From: Xanthomonas prunicola
GTDB taxonomy: Bacteria; Pseudomonadota; Gammaproteobacteria; Xanthomonadales; Xanthomonadaceae
DNA: 64,000 bases
Assembly: GCF_002846205.1 (NCBI RefSeq)
Contig: NZ_PHKV01000001.1
Location: 434,001 to 498,000 of the forward strand
Direction of reading: 5' to 3'
Part shown: positions 29,955 to 37,574 of the stretch, piece by piece
Layout of the letters: each line of letters starts with the position of its first letter
How positions within the stretch are numbered: position 1 is the stretch's first letter
Notes under the pieces: model-generated
What the model was told of the DNA's origin: nothing
The model's input: the letters and a program-made list of their open reading frames with translations, nothing else
Databases searched by the model: none
Position numbers and translations under genes: made by a program

Positions 29955-30688
29955 GGCGCCTGCAAATAGGCAGGGCCACCCAACTGGCGCGCCTGCCGCT
30001 GGATCCACGCGGTGCGCCGCTGCACGAATGCACCCGGACGGTGCGCATCGTAACGCCGTGGCGATGGCAATACCGCTGCCAGGCGCGCTGATTCGGTCGG
30101 CGACAAAGCCGCCGCATCCTTGCCCCAGAACTGCTGGGCAGCCGCTTGCGCGCCGTACACGCCGTCGCCGAATTCGGCCACGTTGAGATACATCTCCAAG
30201 ATACGGTGTTTGGGCCAGAACAGCTCGATCAAGACCGTGTACCAGGCTTCCAGGCCCTTGCGCACCCAACTGCGGCCCTGCCACAGGAATACATTCTTGG
30301 CGACCTGCTGACTGATGGTGCTGGCGCCACGCACGCGCCCGCCGCGGGCATTGTGATCGCGCGCTTTCTCGATCGCCTGCAGATCGAAGCCGTGGTGCAT
30401 CGGGAACTGCTGATCCTCCGCAGCGACCACCGAAATCGGCAGGCTGGCGGCGATTTTGTCGTAATCACGCCATTGCTGATGCAGCGAAAAGCTCCAGTCG
30501 CCCTCTCCCCAGGCTTCCAGATAACGCCCCACCATCATGCTGCTGATCGGTGGATCGACCACCCGCAAGACCAGCACCTGCAGCACGCTCGCGGCGGCAA
30601 ACAACAGCGGTGCCGCCAAGACCCAGCGCAGCCAGTGCCTATGCCGCGGTGGCGCCGCTTGCTTGTCATCCCATGCATCCGTCCCCAT
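29951..30688 (-). CDS. mtgA: Monofunctional biosynthetic peptidoglycan transglycosylase
   Basis: This 245-residue GT51 enzyme polymerises lipid II into glycan strands in the periplasm. An N-terminal membrane anchor (about 20-42) precedes the catalytic motif [14 protein letters not shown], whose Glu is the catalytic base, and [32 protein letters not shown] is also typical. There is no transpeptidase domain, as expected. It is divergent from hslO and forms the head of a small operon with the glycosyltransferase and CBS genes. Confidence 0.95.
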   Translation of the reverse strand: MGTDAWDDKQAAPPRHRHWLRWVLAAPLLFAAASVLQVLVLRVVDPPISSMMVGRYLEAWGEGDWSFSLHQQWRDYDKIAASLPISVVAAEDQQFPMHHGFDLQAIEKARDHNARGGRVRGASTISQQVAKNVFLWQGRSWVRKGLEAWYTVLIELFWPKHRILEMYLNVAEFGDGVYGAQAAAQQFWGKDAAALSPTESARLAAVLPSPRRYDAHRPGAFVQRRTAWIQRQARQLGGPAYLQAP

Positions 30689-30763
30689 TGTTCGCTACGA
30701 CCTTTCAATCCCGATGCCTGCCGCATTATCCGGCAACACGCGTCCCTTACGTCCGATGTTTCC

Positions 30764-31654
30764 ATGACCGATCACGATCAGCTTTCCCGTTTCCTGCTGC
30801 CCGCCGCTGGCGTGCGCGGCGTCCATGTGCGCCTGACCAAGGCCTGGCACGACATCCAGGGCGCCGCCGAGTACCCGCCCGCCGCTCGCCAACTGCTTGG
30901 CGAAGCGGCCGTGGCCGCTGCCCTGTTCACCGGCCACACCAAAGTCGATGGACGTCTGTCGGTACAACTGCGCGGTAACGACACCTTGCGCACCCTGTTC
31001 GCCGAATGCACCGCCGCCGGCACCTTGCGCGGCATCGTGCAACTGGCTGACGGCGTCGATGCCCCGACCGATCTGCGTGAGCTGGGCGAAGCCGCGCTGC
31101 TGGCGATCACCATCGAAAACCCCGGGCTGGACCCACGCGAGCCGCAGCGCTACCAGAGCCTGGTCGGCATGCAGGCACCGGACCTGGCCGAAGCCTTCGA
31201 AAGCTATTTCCAGCAGTCCGAACAGCTGCCGACGCGCCTGTTGCTGGCCGCCGGCCCGGATCAGGCTGCCGGCCTGTTGTTGCAGAAGCTCCCCGGCGAC
31301 GAGGGCGATAACGATGGCTGGACCCGGATCGGCGCCCTGTTCGATACCCTGGGCGCACCGGAGCTGCTCTCGGTCGCCGGCCAAGATCTGCTGCATCGCC
31401 TGTTCCACGAAGAAGAGCCGCAGTTGCTCGGCAGCAAGCCGCTCAGCTTCGGTTGCTCCTGTTCGCGTGAGCGGGTCGCCTCGATGCTGCAATCGCTGGG
31501 CGAGGAAGAGGCGCGCGCGGCCGCCGAGGCGACTGGTGACGTCGAGGTGCGCTGCGAATTCTGTGGCCGTGAGTATCACTTTCCGTTGACCGCACTGGAC
31601 GTACTTTTCAGCGCAGCGCAACCCTCGCAGGAAGCGCCGGAAAGGTTGCAATAG
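30764..31654 (+). CDS. hslO: Hsp33 redox-regulated chaperone
   Basis: This 296-residue protein holds unfolding proteins during oxidative heat stress. The N-terminal domain starts MTDHDQLSRFLLPAAGVRG. The C-terminal redox switch has the zinc cysteines CSCSRERV and CEFCG (CxC and CxxC). In-frame codons upstream of 30764 lie antisense to mtgA and are not part of the gene. The length is normal for the family. Confidence 0.96.
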   Translation: MTDHDQLSRFLLPAAGVRGVHVRLTKAWHDIQGAAEYPPAARQLLGEAAVAAALFTGHTKVDGRLSVQLRGNDTLRTLFAECTAAGTLRGIVQLADGVDAPTDLRELGEAALLAITIENPGLDPREPQRYQSLVGMQAPDLAEAFESYFQQSEQLPTRLLLAAGPDQAAGLLLQKLPGDEGDNDGWTRIGALFDTLGAPELLSVAGQDLLHRLFHEEEPQLLGSKPLSFGCSCSRERVASMLQSLGEEEARAAAEATGDVEVRCEFCGREYHFPLTALDVLFSAAQPSQEAPERLQ

Positions 31655-31774
31655 ATAGGATGAGGGTTGCGTTTCGGGGGAACGCGACCACTTGTTAAAT
31701 AATCATAAACACCCTAGCATCCTCCTTGCCCGCTCTCGGGAACTTAACAACTGCCCCTGGGTCTGACCTCTGGT

Positions 31775-32644
31775 ATGCGATATCTACTGCGCCTCCCGCT
31801 AGCTTTGATGGTTGCCCTCGCGGCGGCCACAGGCGTGCACGCGCAGTCGGCGCAGCAGCAGTTGCACGAAAGCACGATCCTGCCGGTGTGGAACAAGGGC
31901 AGCGGCAAGGTGGAAGCCTTTCTATACCTGGAGCCGACTGGCGAGCAGAAAGCCGGTGCGCGCTGGCATTTCGGTCGCAACTCCCTCGATGCCGCGTTTG
32001 GCTTGACCTCCGGCGACTCGCTCGGCCTGCTCTGCAACAGCAGCCGCGGCACCAACATCAGCGGTCTTGCCAGCCATTGCCTGCTTGCAGGCATCGGCGA
32101 TGACGAAGAAGACAGCGCTGCTGCATCGCGGCGTGTCTCCGGCACGCTGGGCTTCAATCGCGGCAGTGGCCGCGTTGGCGTTACGGCCGGCACCGGTCGC
32201 GACACCCTGCCCGCCTGGCTGATCGGCGCCGGCAAGGCCCCACTGACGCGTGTGGAGCAAAACGACCTCACCGTCTTCGGGCAGAAGAACATCGGCCGCG
32301 AGGGCTTCGTTTCGATCGGCGGCACCTACGCACGTGCACGCCTGGTACCGCTGGCCGACGTATCACCCGCCATCGCTGACCAGTGGGACAGCAAGACCCT
32401 GAGCGTTGGCGGTGGCTACGGCGCCTTCAGCGCCAACGTCATCGGCCGCGTCGTCGACGTTCCCGGCCAGCCCGAGAAGTGGGAAGGTCTGGGCCTGGGC
32501 CTGACCTGGCGCACTCCCTGGAGCGGCCAGCTCACCGTCGGCGCCGAGAACGTCATTTCCCGCGGCAAGAACCCGTTCGCACCGAGCAACGAGAGCAACA
32601 GCGACGGGACCGTTCCGTATGTCAGATACGAGCAAGACCTGTAA
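31775..32644 (+). CDS. Exported protein of unknown function, probable beta-barrel
   Basis: This 289-residue protein has a clear signal peptide (LPLALMVALAAATGVHAQ). The mature part is rich in short alternating beta segments with Gly and aromatic residues (SVGGGYGAFSANVIGRVVD, GLGLGLTWRTPW), ending in YVRYEQDL. I know no named family for it; an outer-membrane or surface barrel is an inference. Two cysteines (LLCNSS, SHCLLAG) could form a disulfide. A strong terminator follows, separating it from the TonB receptor gene downstream. Confidence 0.8.
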   Translation: MRYLLRLPLALMVALAAATGVHAQSAQQQLHESTILPVWNKGSGKVEAFLYLEPTGEQKAGARWHFGRNSLDAAFGLTSGDSLGLLCNSSRGTNISGLASHCLLAGIGDDEEDSAAASRRVSGTLGFNRGSGRVGVTAGTGRDTLPAWLIGAGKAPLTRVEQNDLTVFGQKNIGREGFVSIGGTYARARLVPLADVSPAIADQWDSKTLSVGGGYGAFSANVIGRVVDVPGQPEKWEGLGLGLTWRTPWSGQLTVGAENVISRGKNPFAPSNESNSDGTVPYVRYEQDL

Positions 32645-32671
32645 CTCGCTGATTCCAAAGCATTTCACGAG

Positions 32672-32702
32672 ACGCCATCGGTCTGTAGCCGGTGGCGTTT
32701 TT
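32672..32702 (+). terminator. Rho-independent terminator after the exported protein gene
   Basis: A nine-base stem, CGCCATCGG / CCGGTGGCG (one G-T wobble), is followed by TTTTT. Confidence 0.85.
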
Positions 32703-32888
32703 CGTTGCCGAACACGCGTCCGGCCGCCACTTTCACAACCTCCTTCTTTTTCGTTAACGGGACTTTAATTTCTCTCGCAACGCATATACCATCGGTTCAC
32801 CCTGACGTTTTGGATCCGCTTTTTTTCGGAACCCCCGACAGGCAAAACAACCCTTGGCAGTACCCAAGATCACTTGGAGAGAGAGCTA

Positions 32889-35798
32889 ATGAATTTCAAG
32901 TCCAACAAACTGCGCGACGCAGTTGTGTTTGCGTTGGTGCTCGGCACCGGCAACGCCGTTCTGTCAGAGACTGCAGTCGCGCAGACCAAGCCAGCCGACG
33001 AGGCAGCAACACTAGACACGATCACCGTCACCGGTAGCCGTATCTCGACGCCCGGCCTGACCACCAGCAGCCCGGTCACAAGCATTGAGCGTGAAGAGTT
33101 CATGCGCACGCAGCCTGTTGCCGTGGAAGAATTCGTCAAGCAGCTGCCGAGTGTTTCGCCGACAGTGGGTCCTGGTACCAACAACGGCGCCACTGGTGCA
33201 GCAGAACTCGATCTGCGCGGCCTGGGCTCGAACCGCACGCTGGTGCTAGTCGATGGCCGTCGTCCGGTTCCTTACGATCTGTCCGGTGTCGTTGACACCA
33301 ATACGATTCCTGTAGCGCTTATCCAGAGCGTGGATTTGCTGACCGGTGGTGCATCCGTCGTCTACGGTGCCGACGCCATTTCGGGTGTCGCAAACTTCAT
33401 CCTGCGCCGCGACTTCGAAGGCGTTGAAGTTCAGAGCTCTTACGGTCAATCCAAATATGGCGATGGCGCGCGTCAGCGCATCGAAGCCACGATGGGCGCC
33501 AACTCGTCCGACGGCAAAGGCAATGTCGTGTTCAGCGTTGGTCACACCAAGGTTGACCCGGTTTTCCAGGGCGACCGTGCCTGGGGCAAAGTGTCACGCT
33601 CGTCCGGTAACGGACGTCCACAGGGCTCGGGCACCACGGTGCCTTCGCTGATCGTTGGACCGCCTGGCGTATGGGGCACTCCAGGTGATGACGGCACACT
33701 GGACGGCAGAGGTCAGATCGACCCGACCACTGGCCAGATCGTCAGCAACGTCCAAACGTATAATTTCAATCCGGTCAATCTTTTCCAGACCGGACTCGAT
33801 CGGTATCAGGCAACCGCGCTAGGCCGCTACGAAATCAACGAGCATGCTGAAGCGTACGGCCAGGTGAATTACACCCGCTCACGCGTGGAAGCATCCCTGG
33901 CACCGAGCGGCTTGTTCCAAGAAGCGTTCGACATGCCGATTGGCAACCCCCTGATTCCTGAACCTGCTCGCCAGCAGCTTTGCCAAGCGTATGGCATCGA
34001 CGCTGCCAACTGCGTCCCGGGCAATGCGACCATGATCGAAGGCCTGACGATTGGCCGTCGCCTGACAGAGCTTGGCCCGCGCATCAATCGCTTCGATACC
34101 AAGACCTTCCAGGTGACTGCCGGTCTGCGTGGCGCGATCACCGATAACTGGAAGTACGACGCTTTCTGGTCGCACGGTGAATCTGAGCGGCTCGCCGAAT
34201 CTCGCAACTGGGGCTCGCTGTCCAAAACCCGCCAGGCATTGATGTCTCTCGATGGCACCACTTGCGTTGATCCGAGCAATGGCTGCGCACCGCTCAATGT
34301 CTGGGGTCCGGAAGGTTCTGTTTCGCCCGAAGCACTCAAGTTTATTAATTTGAGTGCTTTCTCGATCCAGAACGTTGAGCAGGACAATGCAGCGCTTAAC
34401 TTCAGCGGCGATCTGGGTGGGTTCAAGAGCCCCTGGTCGGAATATCCGATTGGTGTCGCTGTGGGCGCCGAACATCGTCGTGCAACTGCTGGCACACGTT
34501 CGGACGGTCCGAGCCAGATCCAGGGTGAAGTCATGGGCACCGGCGCGCCGACCCCGGATCGCCAGGGTGGCTTTACGATCAACGAAGCGTTTGGCGAATT
34601 TATCGTCCCGCTGATCGATAACGCACCGGGTGTCTACGCGCTCTCGCTGGAAGCCGGCTACCGTTACTCCGATTTCAAGACCAGCGCAAACACCGGCGAC
34701 GAGTACGGTAGCTTCAAGTACGGTATTAACTGGGCGCCGATCGAAAGTCTGCGTTTCCGCGGCATGTTCCAGCGCGCCAATCGCGCACCCGGCATTGGTG
34801 AGCTGTTCGCTCCTCAGGTCACCGGCCTGGATAACCTGGACACCGATCCGTGCGCCGGCGGTGCAATTAGCCCAGCACAAGCGAATGTGCCGGGCACGCT
34901 GTCCAACCTGTGCGTACAGACCGGCGTTCCTGCCGGTTCGGCTGGCCTGGTTGCGCAACCTAATGCTGGTCAGGTTAATGTCCTTACCGGCGGCAACCCG
35001 CTACTGACTCCGGAGCAGGCGGACACCCAGACGATTGGCTTGGTCTGGAACCCCACCTCCAACTTCGCCATGACGCTGGACTACTGGAAGATCGAGATGG
35101 AAAAAACCATCTCCTCGCAGAGCGTCGATGACGTTGTTTCCGGTTGCTATGACCCTGCATTCAATCCTGGGCTGACCTTCAATGGCAACTGCGCCCTGAT
35201 TGGCCGGTCGCCGTTGACGGGCACCTTCAACGGCACCACGTCTCGCGGCATTTCGCTGATCTTGAGCAACCAGGGTACGTTGAAGACCGACGGCTTCGAT
35301 CTCGGCCTGAAGTATGGCTTCGATCTGCCGGGCTCGATGGGCCGCTTGAACTTCGCCTACGACGCAACGTTGGTGACTACCCTGGAATCGCAGGCCACTC
35401 CTGAGTCGAAAAACCGTGATTGCCTGGGTTACTACAGCGTCAGCTGCACGCCCAACTCGAAGTACCGCTCCATCCTGCGTTCCAGCTGGTCCTATAACGA
35501 CCTGTCGGTGTCATTGGCATGGCGTTACAGCAGCAAGATGGAAGTGGAGCCTGAAACCGGCACATGGTTTGAGAGCTACCGCGAAATCCCGTCTTACAGC
35601 TACTTTGATTTCGGCGTTAACTACAAGCTGCCTTTCAATGCCGAAGTCAACCTGTCGGTCGCTAACCTTACCGACAAGAAGGCGCCCGTCGTCGGTAACA
35701 CGATCGGCAACACTGCTGAGAACAGCGGCAACACCTTCCCGAACTTCTACGATGCAATCGGTCGTTTTTACACGCTGGGCGTGACGTTCTCCTTCTAA
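32889..35798 (+). CDS. TonB-dependent outer-membrane receptor
   Basis: This 969-residue protein has a signal peptide (ALVLGTGNAVLSETAVAQ), a TonB-box-like LDTITVTGSRIS and a plug domain (about 55-170) with RGLGSNRTLVLVDGRR and GGASVVYGADAISGVANF. A 22-strand-type barrel follows, ending GRFYTLGVTFSF with the terminal aromatic residue. It imports a substrate across the outer membrane using TonB energy. The substrate is unknown. I chose ATG 32889, which follows GGAGAGAG, over a slightly earlier in-frame codon. It is a single-gene unit with its own terminator. Confidence 0.93.
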   Translation: MNFKSNKLRDAVVFALVLGTGNAVLSETAVAQTKPADEAATLDTITVTGSRISTPGLTTSSPVTSIEREEFMRTQPVAVEEFVKQLPSVSPTVGPGTNNGATGAAELDLRGLGSNRTLVLVDGRRPVPYDLSGVVDTNTIPVALIQSVDLLTGGASVVYGADAISGVANFILRRDFEGVEVQSSYGQSKYGDGARQRIEATMGANSSDGKGNVVFSVGHTKVDPVFQGDRAWGKVSRSSGNGRPQGSGTTVPSLIVGPPGVWGTPGDDGTLDGRGQIDPTTGQIVSNVQTYNFNPVNLFQTGLDRYQATALGRYEINEHAEAYGQVNYTRSRVEASLAPSGLFQEAFDMPIGNPLIPEPARQQLCQAYGIDAANCVPGNATMIEGLTIGRRLTELGPRINRFDTKTFQVTAGLRGAITDNWKYDAFWSHGESERLAESRNWGSLSKTRQALMSLDGTTCVDPSNGCAPLNVWGPEGSVSPEALKFINLSAFSIQNVEQDNAALNFSGDLGGFKSPWSEYPIGVAVGAEHRRATAGTRSDGPSQIQGEVMGTGAPTPDRQGGFTINEAFGEFIVPLIDNAPGVYALSLEAGYRYSDFKTSANTGDEYGSFKYGINWAPIESLRFRGMFQRANRAPGIGELFAPQVTGLDNLDTDPCAGGAISPAQANVPGTLSNLCVQTGVPAGSAGLVAQPNAGQVNVLTGGNPLLTPEQADTQTIGLVWNPTSNFAMTLDYWKIEMEKTISSQSVDDVVSGCYDPAFNPGLTFNGNCALIGRSPLTGTFNGTTSRGISLILSNQGTLKTDGFDLGLKYGFDLPGSMGRLNFAYDATLVTTLESQATPESKNRDCLGYYSVSCTPNSKYRSILRSSWSYNDLSVSLAWRYSSKMEVEPETGTWFESYREIPSYSYFDFGVNYKLPFNAEVNLSVANLTDKKAPVVGNTIGNTAENSGNTFPNFYDAIGRFYTLGVTFSF

Positions 35799-35822
35799 GC
35801 GAAGGAGTCGTTGCGAGTTCGA

Positions 35823-35852
35823 AGGGCGGGCCGAATGCGGCCCGCCCTTTTT
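35823..35852 (+). terminator. Rho-independent terminator after the TonB receptor
   Basis: A perfect ten-base-pair stem, AGGGCGGGCC / GGCCCGCCCT, is followed by a T-run. Confidence 0.92.
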
Positions 35853-35905
35853 GTTCACGCCAGCGCGAAGAGCAGGTGCTGGGCGTTCGATCTCACCAAG
35901 TCAAC

Positions 35906-36514
35906 TCACCCCGGAATCAACGTCTGGATCACATGCTCAACATACGCCTCGAAGTCTTCGCGGGCCTGCTTGGGCTGTTGCAGTTGCAGTGAAAGCTGCA
36001 GAAAGCCGACGTAGGCGGCGTACGCCAGGCGCGCGCGGTGCTGGGCGTCGGTGCGGGACAGGCCCGCCTGCCGGAAGGAGGCGATGAGGTAATCGAGGCG
36101 GCGTTGCGAGACGCGGTCGATGACCGGGCGTACGGCCGGGTGGTCGAGTGCCTTGAGCAGTTCGCTGTAGATGACGTGCGGTTTGACCTCGTGCGCAACC
36201 AGCTGGAACAGCGCGCGCAAGCGGGCGCTAGGGTCGGGGACGTCTTCCAGGCTGCCGAACACTTCCTTTTGTTCGAAGATTTCCCAACGCTCGAGGGCGG
36301 CCTGCAGCAAGGCATCGCGCGAGGGGAAGTGCCAGTAAAAACTGCCCTTGGTGACGCCAAGTCGGCGCGCCAGCGGCTCCACGGCGACCGCGCCCACGCC
36401 TTGTTCGGCGATCAGGTCAAGCGCGGCCTGTGCCCAGTCGTCCGCACTGAGGCGGTTGCCGCGACCAGAGCTGGCGCGGGGTGTGGTGAGGCTGGAGTCG
36501 ATGGTGTCGTTCAT
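35906..36514 (-). CDS. TetR family transcriptional regulator
   Basis: This 202-residue protein has an N-terminal helix-turn-helix (about 25-70) with LDLIAEQGVGAVAVEPLARR and VTKGSFYWHFPSRDALL, typical of TetR. The C-terminal half should bind a ligand. The start at 36514 is preferred over a more upstream in-frame ATG that would place the operator-like site inside the gene. It is divergent from a hydrolase-fadE operon. Three copies of one palindrome lie between them, so it probably represses itself and that operon. A fatty-acid or acyl-CoA ligand is inferred from the neighbours. Confidence 0.92.
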   Translation of the reverse strand: MNDTIDSSLTTPRASSGRGNRLSADDWAQAALDLIAEQGVGAVAVEPLARRLGVTKGSFYWHFPSRDALLQAALERWEIFEQKEVFGSLEDVPDPSARLRALFQLVAHEVKPHVIYSELLKALDHPAVRPVIDRVSQRRLDYLIASFRQAGLSRTDAQHRARLAYAAYVGFLQLSLQLQQPKQAREDFEAYVEHVIQTLIPG

Positions 36515-36526
36515 AGCGCGATTTAA

Positions 36527-36544
36527 CCATACGCTTGAGTCAGT
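36527..36544. promoter_or_regulatory. Operator-like half site 1 (CCATAC N6)
   Basis: CCATACGCTTGAGT has the left arm CCATAC and a degenerate right arm. It lies 13 bases upstream of the tetR start. Confidence 0.5.
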
Positions 36545-36600
36545 TGCAGTATGCATCACGCAATTGACATACAAGCGCCATGATTCAATGGCTTAACCGT

Positions 36601-36618
36601 CCATACGATTGAGTATTG
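36601..36618. promoter_or_regulatory. Operator-like site 2 (CCATAC N6 GTATTG)
   Basis: CCATACGATTGAGTATTG shares the left arm and N6 spacing with site 3, with a near-complete right arm. A TTGACA at 36564-36569 lies just upstream and may be a -35 box for the hydrolase operon. Confidence 0.65.
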
Positions 36619-36636
36619 ACAGCCGCCGACATGCAT

Positions 36637-36654
36637 CCATACCATTAAGTATGG
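36637..36654. promoter_or_regulatory. Operator-like site 3, perfect palindrome (CCATAC N6 GTATGG)
   Basis: CCATACCATTAAGTATGG is a perfect inverted repeat. It overlaps the start codon of the hydrolase gene, so a bound TetR dimer would block transcription there. Confidence 0.75.
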
Positions 36655-37574
36655 TCATCTCACCTTCTAGCCTCGCCTCCACTGCGTCAGTGTCCAGCGT
36701 CAACGCTGGTGATGCAGTGCTCGCCGTGTCGCTGCAGGGTGCCGAACACGCACCGACGGTGTTGTTCGCGCATGGCTTTGGACAGACCCGCCATGCATGG
36801 CAAAGCACTGCAGCGACGTTGGCTCAGAGAGGCTACCGGGCGCTGTCATACGACGCGCGCGGGCATGGCGATTCGAGCGTCAATGCAGTGGACCTGCCCT
36901 ACTCGGCAACACAGTTCACCGACGATCTGATCGTGCTGGCCGGCGAACAGCCCGAACCGCCGGTGCTGGTCGCCGCATCGATGGGCGGCTTGTTCGGGTT
37001 GCTGGCAGAAGCGCGTTGGCCTGGGTTGTTTCGCGCGATCGTGCTGGTCGACATCACGCCCCGTTGGGATACCACAGGTGTGGAGCGCATCCTGCGCTTC
37101 ATGACCGCGCATCCGGATGGATTTGCATCACTGGATGCGGCCGCTGATGTGATCGGTGTATATCTGCCGCACCGCCCGCGCAAAACGGCAGGGCAATTGC
37201 AGGCATTGCTACGACAGCGTGCTGATGGGCGTTGGCACTGGCACTGGGATCCGCGCTTGGTCGACGAGCTGGCCGGCCAGGATGCGCAGCTGCAGCAGCA
37301 CGCGTTGCTGGATGCGGCGGCACAGGTGCGTTGCCCAATGCTCCTGATCAGCGGCGGACGCAGCGACTTGGTCACGCCGGCCAACATCGCCGAATTCCTC
37401 TCCATCGCGCCGCATGCGCAGCACGTGCATCTGCCAGATGCCACGCACATGCTGGCCGGCGACGACAACACCACCTTTACCGCCACCGTGTTGCATTATC
37501 TGGACGCACTGCCCTCGGTTGGCACCATCGCAGCGTCCAACATTACCGAGCATGTCACTGGAGCAAGACCATGA
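36651..37574 (+). CDS. Alpha/beta hydrolase
   Basis: This 307-residue cytoplasmic protein has FAHGFGQTRHAW (oxyanion region) and DARGHGDS. The nucleophile elbow region reads VAASMGG rather than the usual GxSxG, with Ala in place of the first Gly. The Asp is in SGGRSDLV and the His in LPDATHML. The fold resembles esterases and lactonases; the substrate is unknown. The start is uncertain because the ATG at 36651 overlaps operator site 3. A TTG at 36609 or a downstream start is possible. The stop overlaps fadE as ATGA, so the two are coupled. Confidence 0.88.
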   Translation: MVISPSSLASTASVSSVNAGDAVLAVSLQGAEHAPTVLFAHGFGQTRHAWQSTAATLAQRGYRALSYDARGHGDSSVNAVDLPYSATQFTDDLIVLAGEQPEPPVLVAASMGGLFGLLAEARWPGLFRAIVLVDITPRWDTTGVERILRFMTAHPDGFASLDAAADVIGVYLPHRPRKTAGQLQALLRQRADGRWHWHWDPRLVDELAGQDAQLQQHALLDAAAQVRCPMLLISGGRSDLVTPANIAEFLSIAPHAQHVHLPDATHMLAGDDNTTFTATVLHYLDALPSVGTIAASNITEHVTGARP

